Assembly (NCBI RefSeq): GCF_001984055.1
Contig: NZ_LYVO01000028.1
Span: 1-64,000 of the forward strand
Source: Variovorax sp. KK3
GTDB taxonomy: Bacteria; Pseudomonadota; Gammaproteobacteria; Burkholderiales; Burkholderiaceae_C
Length of the DNA: 64,000 nt
Reading direction: 5' to 3'
Under the pieces are notes generated by a model. That model was not told the origin of the DNA, made no database searches, and saw only the letters and a program-made list of their open reading frames with translations. Positions within the stretch are counted from its first letter, which is position 1. The number at the start of each line of letters is the position of its first letter. Of this stretch, positions 42,603-50,740 are shown piece by piece. The translations under genes and the position numbers were made by a program.

Positions 42603-43100
42603 ATGAGCATGGCAACCAGCAGCAAATCGAGCAGCGGCGCCGGCGCCAAGAAGGCAGGCCCGACGGTCGCGGACGATGTCCAGGACGCTTTCATCAAGCC
42701 GCTGAAGGGCATGGCCGACCGGCTGCAGAACCTGCCGCTGGCGGGGGCGGCCGGCGCCATCGTGGAGAGCGGGCGCAAGGACCTGGCCGCGCTGATGGAA
42801 GCCAACGAGAAGTCGTATCAGGGGCTGCAGGCGGTGGTCCAGCGCCAGACCGAGATGCTGAAGGCCTCGATCGTCGAATGGCAGGGCGCGGTCAAGGGCA
42901 TGTCGCCCGCGGAGCCGCGGGAAAACCTGTCCAAGCTCGACGCGATGGGCAAGGCGGCTTTCAAGCAGGCGCTGGACGACATCCGGGAGCTCTCGGAACT
43001 GGCGGCGCGCTCGCAGGCCGAGGCCTTCGACATCGTGAGCCAGCGCATCCGCTCGAACGTCGACGAAGTCAGCAAGCTGCTGAAGGCACCGAAGAAGTAA
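42603..43100 (+). CDS. Phasin-family protein
   Basis: 165 residues, no Cys and no transmembrane helix. A Ser/Lys-rich head (about 1-20) is followed by long amphipathic helices (FIKPLKGMADRLQNL; SYQGLQAVVQRQTEMLKASIVEWQG; LDDIRELSELAARSQAEAFDIVSQRI) characteristic of phasins that coat polyhydroxyalkanoate granules. It starts MSMATSS after GGAGAG; a second ATG at 42609 is close. Divergent from tetR with a TetR-type operator between, so PHA or stress signals may be tied to the TetR unit. This supports a PHB-storing organism. Confidence 0.88.
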   Translation: MSMATSSKSSSGAGAKKAGPTVADDVQDAFIKPLKGMADRLQNLPLAGAAGAIVESGRKDLAALMEANEKSYQGLQAVVQRQTEMLKASIVEWQGAVKGMSPAEPRENLSKLDAMGKAAFKQALDDIRELSELAARSQAEAFDIVSQRIRSNVDEVSKLLKAPKK

Positions 43101-43144
43101 GGTGTTGCTGAAACGGCGGGCCGGCATGCCGGATCGGCCATATT

Positions 43145-43198
43145 GAGAAAAAGGTCCACGACGCGCTCAGCAGTAGGCGTACATTGGACCTCTTTCTC
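43145..43198. promoter_or_regulatory. Long inverted repeat before the 84-residue ORF
   Basis: GAGAAAAAGGTCCA (43145-43158) and TGGACCTCTTTCTC (43185-43198) are 14-bp arms with one mismatch, 26 bp apart. CCGGCATGCCGG (43121-43132) is a second palindrome just upstream. Located between the phasin stop and the start at 43216. Could be an operator or a 5' leader stem-loop; no T-run is present for a terminator. Confidence 0.5.
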
Positions 43199-43215
43199 GC
43201 GAAATCGGAGCGATC

Positions 43216-43470
43216 TTGGCCAAGGCATCGACTTCTCTCATCCGCAGACCCGCCGTTCCGGCGACCGACGAGACCTTGATTCGTGAAAGGCTCCGGGCGG
43301 CATTGCCTGCCACGGTCGAACTGCTGAAACAGCGCCAAGCGGATCGGATTGCCGATGCCGATATCGAGGCCTACGTGTCGCTCAACTGGCTCGAATGGCA
43401 CGGCGGCGGGCTGCGGCTCACCATCACCGGGCGCAACATCTGCGCACAGACGGCGGCCGCGGCCGCCTGA
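43216..43470 (+). CDS. Small hypothetical protein (84 aa)
   Basis: Not recognised. Starts at TTG with CGGAG 6-10 bp upstream. A basic N-terminus and a Leu/Arg/Ala helix (ETLIRERLRAALPATVELLKQRQADRIADADIEAYVSLNWLEWHGGG) are followed by GLRLTITGRNICAQ and an Ala tail. It looks like a soluble alpha-beta fold, with no signal peptide. A 14-bp inverted repeat lies in its leader. Convergent with the RcnB-like gene, 22 bp apart. Confidence 0.6.
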   Translation: MAKASTSLIRRPAVPATDETLIRERLRAALPATVELLKQRQADRIADADIEAYVSLNWLEWHGGGLRLTITGRNICAQTAAAAA

Positions 43471-43492
43471 GCCGCACAACGGATCTCCGGCT

Positions 43493-43909
43493 TTACTGCG
43501 ACGCGATGATCTGGGCGATCAGCCCGGTCGCGATCGCGGCCAGCACAAGGTTGCCGTCCGCACTCACCCAGTGGTAACCGCTCGGCGGTGCCTGCAGTCG
43601 CTGGGCGCGCCAATCGCGCACCTCGTAGCCGTGGCCGCGGTAGGCAGGGGGCAGATAGCCGCCACGCTGCCAGCCACGGTGGCCTTCCCATTGGCGATGA
43701 TCGCGGCGGTCGTCGTGGCGGTAGTCGTGACGCTGATCGCGGCGATGGTCGTCGCCCCGGTCATGACGCTGCGCATAGCGGGGACCATCGTCCGAGCGGC
43801 GATGCGAATCGCCCCAGCGGCCGTCCTGCGCCATGGCGCTGCCGGCCATGCAAAGGGCCATCACCGCTGCGACGGCACTGGTACGGAAGCTGCTGCGCTT
43901 GTTCATCAT
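43493..43909 (-). CDS. RcnB-family periplasmic protein
   Basis: 138 residues. Signal peptide (RTSAVAAVMALCMAGSAMAQ), then a region dominated by His, Arg and Asp (RWGDSHRRSDDGPRYAQRHDRGDDHRRD...), then the RcnB domain end GYHWVSADGNLVLAAIATGLIAQII. In E. coli RcnB is a periplasmic protein affecting nickel/cobalt homeostasis; the His/Asp-rich region suits metal binding. AAGGAG precedes the MM start at 43909. Divergence in the His/Arg spacer is expected. Confidence 0.88.
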   Translation of the reverse strand: MMNKRSSFRTSAVAAVMALCMAGSAMAQDGRWGDSHRRSDDGPRYAQRHDRGDDHRRDQRHDYRHDDRRDHRQWEGHRGWQRGGYLPPAYRGHGYEVRDWRAQRLQAPPSGYHWVSADGNLVLAAIATGLIAQIIASQ

Positions 43910-44027
43910 CACGACTCCTTCATTGCGTTGGAACATGGGCTCATTGTGGAAAGCCCATGTGTCGCGCACGCAGGCCGCGAATGTGGCGGCCATGAAGGGT
44001 GTAAGCGCAGGTAAAGCGCTGCCGCCC

Positions 44028-44387
44028 TTACGGGGAAGTGCTTTGCGGTCCCACAGCGGGGGCTGCGCCGTGCCCCTGTCCGCCGCCAGGCAGCTTGCGG
44101 CCCAGCGACTCGCCGAAGTTGCGGATGGGCCGGCTCGCGCGCTCGGATCCGCTGCTGATGCCCCGCCGCGCGGCATCGTCTGCGCGATCGATGCCGCGGC
44201 CTGCCGCATCGGTGCCACGCTGCATGCCGCCGATGACCTTGCTGTCGCGCGGCGGTGACTTGAGCGTGTCGGCACGTTGGTGGGCCGTGGGGGGATGGTT
44301 GGCGTTCTGCGCGCTCGCGGCCAGCGGCAGCGCGAGGCAGGCCGCAAAAACCGCGGCAGTCGCGCAACGAAGAGGCTTGCTCGGCAT
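44028..44387 (-). CDS. Small exported Pro/Ser/Arg-rich protein (119 aa)
   Basis: Not recognised. A signal peptide (CATAAVFAACLALPLAASAQ) is followed by a low-complexity, charged mature part: NHPPTAHQRADTLKSPPRDSKVIGG and an Arg/Asp/Gly stretch (DAAGRGIDRADDAARRGISSGSERASR), ending in Pro/Ser. Likely disordered and periplasmic. Start at 44387 follows AAGGAGATCG on the minus strand. It is 26 bp after the cobalamin adenosyltransferase stop and may share its transcript. Confidence 0.65.
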   Translation of the reverse strand: MPSKPLRCATAAVFAACLALPLAASAQNANHPPTAHQRADTLKSPPRDSKVIGGMQRGTDAAGRGIDRADDAARRGISSGSERASRPIRNFGESLGRKLPGGGQGHGAAPAVGPQSTSP

Positions 44388-44413
44388 GGATCGATCTCCT
44401 TGAAGTGCAGGTG

Positions 44414-44983
44414 TCATTCGCCCGCGGCGGCGCGCGCCATGCGCTCGCTCTTCCAATAGACGTCGTCGCCGCCGTCGATGCGGTTGAGCACGCGTGCAAG
44501 CACGAAGAGCAGGTCGCTCAGGCGGTTGAGGTATTGGCGTGGCGCGTCGTTGAGCTCGGCCTCCGCGCCGAGCGCCACCACGGCGCGTTCGGCGCGACGC
44601 GCGACGGTGCGGCATACGTGGGCCTGCGAGGCCGCGCGCGTGCCCGCGGGCAGGATGAACTCGGCCAGGCGTGGAAGCGCCGCATTGTGCTCGGCGAGCG
44701 CGTTGTCCAGCTGCAGCAGCGCATCGCCCTTGAGCAGCGTGAACCCCGGCATCGACAGTTCGCCGCCCAGGTTGAACAGCTGATGCTGCACGTCGACGAG
44801 CAGCTCGCGCACACCATCGGGCATCGGCTCGCACAGCAACAAGCCGACGTGCGAGTTGAGTTCGTCGACCTCGCCCATGGCGTGCACGCGCTGGTGGTCC
44901 TTGGGCACGCGCGTGTTGTCGCCCAGGCCGGTGGTGCCGTCGTCGCCGGTACGCGTGGCGATCTGTGAGAGTCGGTTGCCCAT
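44414..44983 (-). CDS. Cob(I)alamin adenosyltransferase, PduO/ATR type
   Basis: 189 residues, trimeric PduO-type. N-terminal TRTGDDGTTGLGD binds ATP; DELNSHVG, the helix with QHQLFNLGGELS, and the C-terminal RQYLNRLSDLLFVLAR complete the bundle. It transfers adenosyl from ATP to cob(I)alamin, making coenzyme B12 for adenosylcobalamin enzymes. No cobalamin riboswitch or B12 genes are visible beside it. Divergent from the flavoprotein gene at 45112. Confidence 0.94.
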   Translation of the reverse strand: MGNRLSQIATRTGDDGTTGLGDNTRVPKDHQRVHAMGEVDELNSHVGLLLCEPMPDGVRELLVDVQHQLFNLGGELSMPGFTLLKGDALLQLDNALAEHNAALPRLAEFILPAGTRAASQAHVCRTVARRAERAVVALGAEAELNDAPRQYLNRLSDLLFVLARVLNRIDGGDDVYWKSERMARAAAGE

Positions 44984-45111
44984 GTCGATGTGCTGATGAA
45001 GATTCGGGGGTAATCGGTGTGGTAATCAAAGGGGGCGCGGGAAGGTGTGTTCGAGGATGTGCTTCCCTGGCCCGGTTCGTAGAATGGTAGCCCCCTGACG
45101 GAGACCCGCCG

Positions 45112-46536
45112 ATGAATGCGCCCACCGCCCTTGCCCACCTCACCCCGGCCATCGCACTGCGCGACGTGCCCGATGCGCTGATCGAGGCGCTCAAGGACCG
45201 CTTCAAGGACCAGTGTTCCACGGCGCTGGCCGTGCGCACGCAGCACGGCCGGGACGAATCGTCCTTCGATGCGCCGCCGCCCGCAGCGGTGGTGTTTGCC
45301 GAGAGCACGCAGGACGTGTCCGACGCCGTGAGGCTCGCAAGCGAGCACAGCGTGCCGGTGATCCCCTTCGGTGTCGGCTCGTCGCTCGAGGGCCACCTGC
45401 TCGCGGTGCAGGGCGGCATCAGCATCGACGTCAGCCGCATGAACCACGTGCTCTCGGTCAATGCCGACGACCTCACGGTCACGGTGCAGCCGGGCGTGAC
45501 GCGCAAGCAGCTCAACGACGACATCAAGAGCACCGGGCTCTTCTTTCCGATCGACCCGGGTGCGGATGCATCGATCGGCGGCATGACGGCCACGCGCGCC
45601 AGCGGCACGAACGCCGTGCGCTACGGCACCATGCGCGAGAACGTGCTGGCGCTCGAAGTGGTTACCGCCACCGGCGAAGTGATCCGCACCGGCACGCGCG
45701 CGAAGAAGTCTTCCGCAGGCTACGACCTCACCCGACTGATGGTCGGCAGCGAGGGCACCCTGGGCGTGGTGACCGAGATCACGCTGCGCCTGTATCCGCT
45801 GCCCGAGGCGGTGTCGGCCGCGATCTGCTCGTTCCCGAGCATCGAGGCTGCCGTGCGCACGGTCATCGAGATCATCCAACTGGGCGTGCCGATCGCGCGC
45901 GTCGAACTGATCGACGTGAACACCGTGCGCATGGTGAACGCCTACGCCAAGCTCGGCCTGCGCGAAGAGCCCATGCTGCTGATGGAGTTTCACGGTTCGC
46001 CCGCGGGCGTGAAGGAGCAGGCCGAGACCGTGCAGGAACTCGCCAGCGGCCATGGCGGCAAGGCCTTCGAATGGGCGAGCACGCCCGAGGAGCGCACGCG
46101 CCTCTGGACGGCACGGCACAACGCCTATTTCGCGGCAGTGCAGTCGCGCCCCGGCTGCCGCGTGATCAGCACCGACACCTGCGTGCCCATTTCGCGACTG
46201 GCCGATTGCCTGCTCGAATCGGTGGCCGAAGCCGATGCGAGCGGCATCCCCTACTTCCTCGTGGGCCACGTGGGCGACGGCAATTTCCACTTCGGTTATC
46301 TGCTCGATCCGGATGCGCCCGAAGAGCGCGTCACGGCCGAGAAGCTCAACCATGCGCTGGTGTCGCGCGCACTCGCGCTGGAAGGCACCTGCACCGGCGA
46401 GCACGGCGTCGGCCTGCACAAGATGGAGTTTCTGGTCAACGAAGCCGGTGCCGGCGCCATCGACATGATGCGCACGATCAAGCGCGCGCTCGATCCGAAG
46501 AACATCATGAATCCGGGGAAGATTTTCAGCCTTTGA
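45112..46536 (+). CDS. FAD-linked D-lactate dehydrogenase (cytochrome)-like oxidoreductase
   Basis: 474 residues. FAD_binding_4 part (VVFAESTQDVSDAVRLASEHSVPVIPFGVGSSLEG, about 65-100; DPGADASIGGMTATRASGTNAVRYGTMRENVL, about 150-182) and the FAD-oxidase C domain with GHVGDGNFHFGYLLD (about 384-398) and EHGVGLHKMEFL. This tracks mitochondrial D-lactate dehydrogenase (LDHD) and GlcD-like enzymes that pass electrons to cytochrome c or quinone. Cytoplasmic, no signal. D-lactate or another D-2-hydroxy acid is likely. A strong terminator follows at 46601. Confidence 0.9.
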   Translation: MNAPTALAHLTPAIALRDVPDALIEALKDRFKDQCSTALAVRTQHGRDESSFDAPPPAAVVFAESTQDVSDAVRLASEHSVPVIPFGVGSSLEGHLLAVQGGISIDVSRMNHVLSVNADDLTVTVQPGVTRKQLNDDIKSTGLFFPIDPGADASIGGMTATRASGTNAVRYGTMRENVLALEVVTATGEVIRTGTRAKKSSAGYDLTRLMVGSEGTLGVVTEITLRLYPLPEAVSAAICSFPSIEAAVRTVIEIIQLGVPIARVELIDVNTVRMVNAYAKLGLREEPMLLMEFHGSPAGVKEQAETVQELASGHGGKAFEWASTPEERTRLWTARHNAYFAAVQSRPGCRVISTDTCVPISRLADCLLESVAEADASGIPYFLVGHVGDGNFHFGYLLDPDAPEERVTAEKLNHALVSRALALEGTCTGEHGVGLHKMEFLVNEAGAGAIDMMRTIKRALDPKNIMNPGKIFSL

Positions 46537-46600
46537 GGGCCTTACTTGCAGGGATGTGCCTCGATCGGCTGCGATCGGCGTCCTTTAGACAGCAATCGAC

Positions 46601-46635
46601 AAAGCCCGGGGCTCGCAAGAGCCGCCGGGCTTTTT
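46601..46635. terminator. Rho-independent terminator between convergent genes
   Basis: AAAGCCCGG-GGCTC-GCAA-GAGCC-G-CCGGGCTTT forms a strong stem with a GNRA loop and a T5 tract (46631-46635). It ends the flavoprotein transcript and, read on the other strand, probably also the CsgG-like gene. Confidence 0.85.
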
Positions 46636-46667
46636 GTCCGAGGCGACCGGGCTGCGCGCCCGCGCTC

Positions 46668-47564
46668 TTATTTGGTATTGCGACGCGCCGGCGCACGTTC
46701 GGCAGGCGCCGAGGTTTGCGAAGGCGCCACGCCGCCATCCACACCCAGCCGTCCGCCGCCGCCCAGACCCTGGCCTTGCACCGTCTGCGCCTTGTAGTTG
46801 CGCAGCGAAACGACCATCTGGTTGAACGCGTCCATGAAGGCAGCGCTGATGACCTTGCCTTGGGCCGTGTTGGTGTAGCCGCCGAGGCCACCGGCCCCGC
46901 CGCCGCCGAACACGGAGCCGAAGGCGCCGAAGTCGGTCTTGGAGGCGCTGCCCTCGGAGGCCGCGACCTGCACGCCGGAACGGTTGTCGATGAGGGTCAG
47001 CAGCGCACTGGCTTCCTTGGTCTGCAGGTTGCCGCCCACTGCCGCCAACACGCCGCTGTAGCGCCCGCCGACCAGGCCGCCGAGCCCGCCACCCATGCCA
47101 CCGGCATTGCTGTTGCTGAACACGATTTCGGGAGACAGGCCGTAGTCCGAAGCCACCATCTGGCCGCGGCCGAAATTGCTGCCCTGGCGCATTTCGCCGG
47201 AGGCCATCAGGTCGCGCTCCCGCGACATGGCGTTCATGCCGGCAGCGCCGCGCTCGACCACCACGAAGCAGTTGGATTGCTGGACCAGAAGGCGCAGCAG
47301 GTTGGCGGTGGGCGGGAGGCGGTATTCGTTGCGCAGGATGGTGTACCAGCCGGCCGATTGGTTCTCGATGAGCGAGACGGTGCCCAGCGGAGAGGCGCAG
47401 CGTTCGAGTGTGCTGCTGGTGTTGGCCGAGGCGGAACCGGCGGCGCTGCCGGTCGCCACCGTCTTGGCGCTCTGGCTTCCCATCTGCATGTCGGTCGTCT
47501 GGCAGCCAGTCAGAAGAAGTGCCCCCAGGGCGACGGCAGCAAGCGGAAAACGGGCGGTGGTCAT
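46668..47564 (-). CDS. CsgG/HfaB-like lipoprotein
   Basis: 298 residues. A lipoprotein signal with lipobox LLTGC (Cys 21) is followed by a CsgG-type domain: GWYTILRNEYRLPPTANLLRLLVQQSNCFVVVERG (about 72-106) and SALLTLIDNRSGVQVAASEGSASKTDF (about 188-214). Gly-rich loops (GGMGGGLGGLVGG) follow the transmembrane-hairpin position of CsgG. CsgG forms the curli export pore and HfaB a holdfast anchor; no curli or holdfast genes are visible. A Gly/Pro/Arg tail is variable. The function here is unknown. Confidence 0.85.
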   Translation of the reverse strand: MTTARFPLAAVALGALLLTGCQTTDMQMGSQSAKTVATGSAAGSASANTSSTLERCASPLGTVSLIENQSAGWYTILRNEYRLPPTANLLRLLVQQSNCFVVVERGAAGMNAMSRERDLMASGEMRQGSNFGRGQMVASDYGLSPEIVFSNSNAGGMGGGLGGLVGGRYSGVLAAVGGNLQTKEASALLTLIDNRSGVQVAASEGSASKTDFGAFGSVFGGGGAGGLGGYTNTAQGKVISAAFMDAFNQMVVSLRNYKAQTVQGQGLGGGGRLGVDGGVAPSQTSAPAERAPARRNTK

Positions 47565-47678
47565 GTGGCGGTCCTCAGAGAACTTTCGAACTACAGTTAA
47601 AAAACGTAACGGGCAAGCATATTCGCAAAGGCGCCGCCGGACAACCGCCCAGAAGCATGAAGTCGCGTCTTTGCAGAA

Positions 47679-48620
47679 TTAGGCCGTTTGGCGGATGCGG
47701 TCGATGAGACCGTTGAGGGCCTCGAGTGAACCGAAGTGGATGGCAAGCTCACCGCTCTGCTCCACCTTGCCGCCGCGTTTGCTGCGCTTCTTGATCCGCA
47801 CCTCGACCTCGGCCGCCAACAGGTCGGCGAGCTCTTCCTCGACGCGCTGCAGATCGCGCGATTTCTCGCCGCCGCCGCGATGAGCCGGTGGACGCAAGCT
47901 GAATTCGGCGCTCAGCTTCTTGACCAGTGCCTCGGCCTCGCGCACCGACAACTTCTTCGCTGCAATCTGGTTGGCCGCGGTGATCTGGGTGCCCTTGTCG
48001 AGCGACAGCAGCGCGCGGGCATGCCCCATGTCGATGTCGCCCGCCATCAGCATGGCCTGCGCGGGCTCGGCCAGATTGAGCAGCCGCAGCAGATTGCTGG
48101 CGGCACTGCGCGACCGGCCCACGGCCTGGGCCGCGGATTCGTGCGTCAGGCCGAATTCGGCCACCAGCCGCTGCAAGCCCTGCGCTTCTTCGAGCGGGTT
48201 GAGATCTTCGCGCTGGATGTTCTCGATCAGCGACATCGCCGCGGCGGCCTCGTTGGGCACGTCGCGCACCAGCACCGGCACACTGTCGAGCCCAGCCAGC
48301 CTGGCCGCTCGGAAGCGGCGCTCGCCGGCAATGATTTCGAACTCCGCGTTCTTCACGCGCGCCGCCTCGGCATCGAGCCGCCGCACCAGGATCGGCTGCA
48401 TGATGCCCTGCGCCTTGATGCTCTCTGCCAATTCGTAGAGCGCGCCTTCGTCCATGCGCGTTCGCGGCTGGTAGATGCCGGGCACCATCTGGTCGAGGTT
48501 CAGGGTGGTGGGATTGGCCAGCGCGACTTCGTCGTTGGCCGGGTTGTCCGGGCCATTGAAGGTGGGGCCCAGCAGGGCTTCGAGTCCGCGGCCGAGGCCC
48601 TTGGGTTTCTTGGTGGCCAT
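47679..48620 (-). CDS. parB: Chromosome partitioning protein ParB
   Basis: 313 residues. N-terminal ParA-stimulating KGLGRGLEALLG, the arginine-rich CTP box GERRFRAARLAG (about 115-126), ENIQREDLNPLEEA, HTH (LTHESAAQAVGRSRSAASNLLRLLNL) and C-terminal dimer domain. It loads at parS, slides as a CTP clamp, and organises the origin region. An upstream ATG at 48629 overlaps the hydrolase stop (ATGA) and adds three residues; 48620 is the usual ParB start. Two parS sites lie 2-3 kb away at 50805 and 51877. Confidence 0.97.
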   Translation of the reverse strand: MATKKPKGLGRGLEALLGPTFNGPDNPANDEVALANPTTLNLDQMVPGIYQPRTRMDEGALYELAESIKAQGIMQPILVRRLDAEAARVKNAEFEIIAGERRFRAARLAGLDSVPVLVRDVPNEAAAAMSLIENIQREDLNPLEEAQGLQRLVAEFGLTHESAAQAVGRSRSAASNLLRLLNLAEPAQAMLMAGDIDMGHARALLSLDKGTQITAANQIAAKKLSVREAEALVKKLSAEFSLRPPAHRGGGEKSRDLQRVEEELADLLAAEVEVRIKKRSKRGGKVEQSGELAIHFGSLEALNGLIDRIRQTA

Positions 48621-48625
48621 CGAGG

Positions 48626-49174
48626 TCATTCTTCTTTCAGCAAGTCGTTCAGCAGTTGTCGTCCTTCGGGCCAGTCCCCGAGGCCGGATTCGGCGTTGAT
48701 GTGCCCCCGGCGGCCAGCATCGATGTAGCGCGCCGCCCAGTCGCGCGCCATGCCCCGTGAGCGCTCGGCGCTGCAATAGGGGTCGTCGCTGGCCGCGATC
48801 ATGAGGGCGGGGAACGGCAAAGGCTTGCGCACGATGGGCGCCCAGCCGGGAATCATCTGGCGAATGTCTTCGCGCTCCAGGTCGCCAGGCGCGACCAGCA
48901 AGGCCGCGCGCACCTTGTGCGTGTTGCGCGAATGGGCTGCCCATGCGGCCACGAGGATGCAACCCAGGCTATGGGCCACCAGCGCTACGGGCGCCTTGGC
49001 GGCCAGTACTTCCTCTTCGAGCCGTGCCGACCAATCACCGCGCAGGGGCCGCATCCACTCGTGTTGCTCGACCCTGCGGTCGCCATGCACGGCCTCCCAC
49101 CGGCTCTGCCAGTGCGGCGGATCGCTGTTCTGCCAACCGGGCAGCAGCAGGACGGTGGTGGCGGCAGCGGTCAT
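48626..49174 (-). CDS. RBBP9/YdeN-type alpha/beta hydrolase within the par operon
   Basis: 182 residues. Serine-hydrolase fold with PGWQNSDPPHWQSRWE near the N-terminus, nucleophile in VAHSLGCILVAAWA, acid in ASDDPYC and the C-terminal GHINAESGLGDWPEG histidine. RBBP9/YdeN enzymes hydrolyse small esters; physiological substrates are not established. It lies between parA (42 bp) and parB (4-base overlap with an alternative ParB start), so it is coexpressed with partition genes. This order appears in other Comamonadaceae by memory. The reason for the linkage is unknown. Confidence 0.88.
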   Translation of the reverse strand: MTAAATTVLLLPGWQNSDPPHWQSRWEAVHGDRRVEQHEWMRPLRGDWSARLEEEVLAAKAPVALVAHSLGCILVAAWAAHSRNTHKVRAALLVAPGDLEREDIRQMIPGWAPIVRKPLPFPALMIAASDDPYCSAERSRGMARDWAARYIDAGRRGHINAESGLGDWPEGRQLLNDLLKEE

Positions 49175-49215
49175 GCGCTCCAGAATTGATAGCAGTCAGG
49201 TACCGACCGGCGGGC

Positions 49216-50064
49216 TCAGAGGCCTTGGGGGTCTTGCACTGCGACAGGCGGTGGCGCCATCGGCGCGGGTGCAGGCGCAGCGCCGGCCAGTGCACTGGCC
49301 GGAGGCATCTTCTGCACGAGCTCTTCGGCAAACGCCACGAAAGCCTGGCTGCCCCGGGCTGCCGGATCGAAGATCACCCCCGGCAAGCCATAGCTCGGCG
49401 CCTCGGCAAGTCGCACATTGCGCGGAATCACCGTGTCGAACACCTTGTCGCCGAAGTGGGCCTTGAGCTGCTCGCTGACCTGCTGCTGCAGGGTGATGCG
49501 CGGGTCGAACATGATGCGCAGCAAGCCGATGATCTGCAGGTTCTTGTTAAGGTTGGCATGCACCTGCTTGATGGTGTTGACCAGGTCGGTCAGCCCTTCG
49601 AGCGCAAAGTACTCGCATTGCATCGGCACGATGACGCCGTGCGCGCAGCACAAGCCATTGAGCGTGAGCAAACTCAAGCTCGGCGGGCAGTCGATCAGGA
49701 TGAAGTCGTATTCGGCGCCGACCGTGGCCAGGGCCGTCCGCAGGCGTTTTTCGCGGCGATCCAGAGCCACCATCTCGACTTCCGCACCGGCCAGCTCGCG
49801 GTTGGCGCCCAGCACGTCGTAGCCACACTTCTCCGCCCTCACCTTCGCCTCGGTCACCGACGCCGATTCGAGCAGCACGTCGTACACCGTCGTTTCGAGC
49901 CGGCGCTTGTCGATGCCCGAGCCCATGGTCGCATTGCCCTGCGGGTCGAGGTCGATCATCAGAACCCGCTGGCCCACCTTGGCCAAGCCGGCCGCCAGAT
50001 TGACGGTGGTCGTGGTTTTGCCCACGCCGCCCTTCTGATTCGCAACGCAAAAAATCTTGGCCAT
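49216..50064 (-). CDS. parA: Chromosome partitioning ATPase ParA (Soj)
   Basis: 282 residues. Deviant Walker A NQKGGVGKTTT near the N-terminus, IDLDPQGNATMGSGI, DFILIDCPPSL, and the C-terminal nucleoid-binding basic residues. The last about 30 residues (Ala/Pro-rich, PASALAGAAPAPAPMAPPP) extend beyond typical Soj. It moves ParB-parS complexes. It starts 1 bp after lysE stop (TAG-C-ATG), so translation is coupled. The start at 50064 is fixed by homology of the N-terminus. Confidence 0.97.
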   Translation of the reverse strand: MAKIFCVANQKGGVGKTTTTVNLAAGLAKVGQRVLMIDLDPQGNATMGSGIDKRRLETTVYDVLLESASVTEAKVRAEKCGYDVLGANRELAGAEVEMVALDRREKRLRTALATVGAEYDFILIDCPPSLSLLTLNGLCCAHGVIVPMQCEYFALEGLTDLVNTIKQVHANLNKNLQIIGLLRIMFDPRITLQQQVSEQLKAHFGDKVFDTVIPRNVRLAEAPSYGLPGVIFDPAARGSQAFVAFAEELVQKMPPASALAGAAPAPAPMAPPPVAVQDPQGL

Positions 50065-50065
50065 G

Positions 50066-50680
50066 CTAGTGATTGGCCGCCAGCTTGATGCCGAAACCAA
50101 TCAGGAACACGCCTGCCAGCTTTTCAAACAGTGCAGAAATGCGCGGATTGGCGCGCAGCCGAGCGGCCAAAAAATGCGTGAGCAGCGTGGCGGTAAGGCA
50201 ATAGAAGAAGGTCAGAACGGCGATCGTCAGCGCCATCACGGCAAAGGTCAGAAGTCCTTGATGCCGAGCCGGGTCGACGAACAGCGGGAAAAACGCCATG
50301 TAGAACACGATCGCTTTCGGGTTCAGCAAGGTGATGGTCAACGCCTGACGGAAGTACTGACGGGGGCGGATGTTCAACAAGGGCGCGGCGCCCGGCTTGG
50401 CGGTCAGCATGCGGAAACCCAGCCAAGCCAGATAGATGGCGCCCAGCCACTGCACGGCCTTGAAGGCCGGCGGAAACGCGGCCAGCAATGCAGCCACGCC
50501 GGCCACAGCCGCCCACATCAAGATCTGGTCACCTGCAATCACCCCGAAGGTTGCTGCCATGCCCGCCCGAATGCCCCCTTTGCTGGTCGAGCTAATCAGC
50601 GCAAGATTCCCAGGGCCGGGAATCGCGAGAAAAAGAATGATGGCGGCAACGAATGCGCCGTAGTCAGCGATGCCGAACAT
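50066..50680 (-). CDS. LysE/RhtB-family translocator
   Basis: 204 residues with five to six transmembrane helices. Start FLAIPGPGNLALI is the LysE signature; FRQALTITLLNPKAIVFYMAFFPLFVDPA is the second conserved block. These proteins export amino acids such as lysine, homoserine, threonine or leucine. It sits between rsmG and parA on the same strand (59 bp after rsmG). Substrate not predictable. Confidence 0.93.
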   Translation of the reverse strand: MFGIADYGAFVAAIILFLAIPGPGNLALISSTSKGGIRAGMAATFGVIAGDQILMWAAVAGVAALLAAFPPAFKAVQWLGAIYLAWLGFRMLTAKPGAAPLLNIRPRQYFRQALTITLLNPKAIVFYMAFFPLFVDPARHQGLLTFAVMALTIAVLTFFYCLTATLLTHFLAARLRANPRISALFEKLAGVFLIGFGIKLAANH

Positions 50681-50740
50681 GGAAAACTGCCTTGATGGGG
50701 AGGGATCGAGTCTAAGCGAGGTGGACTCGTCGAAGGTTGC

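Noticed and set aside
44984..45111. A cobalamin riboswitch before the adenosyltransferase gene
   Set aside because: The 128-bp gap is too short and lacks the B12-box pattern; no other B12 genes are near.
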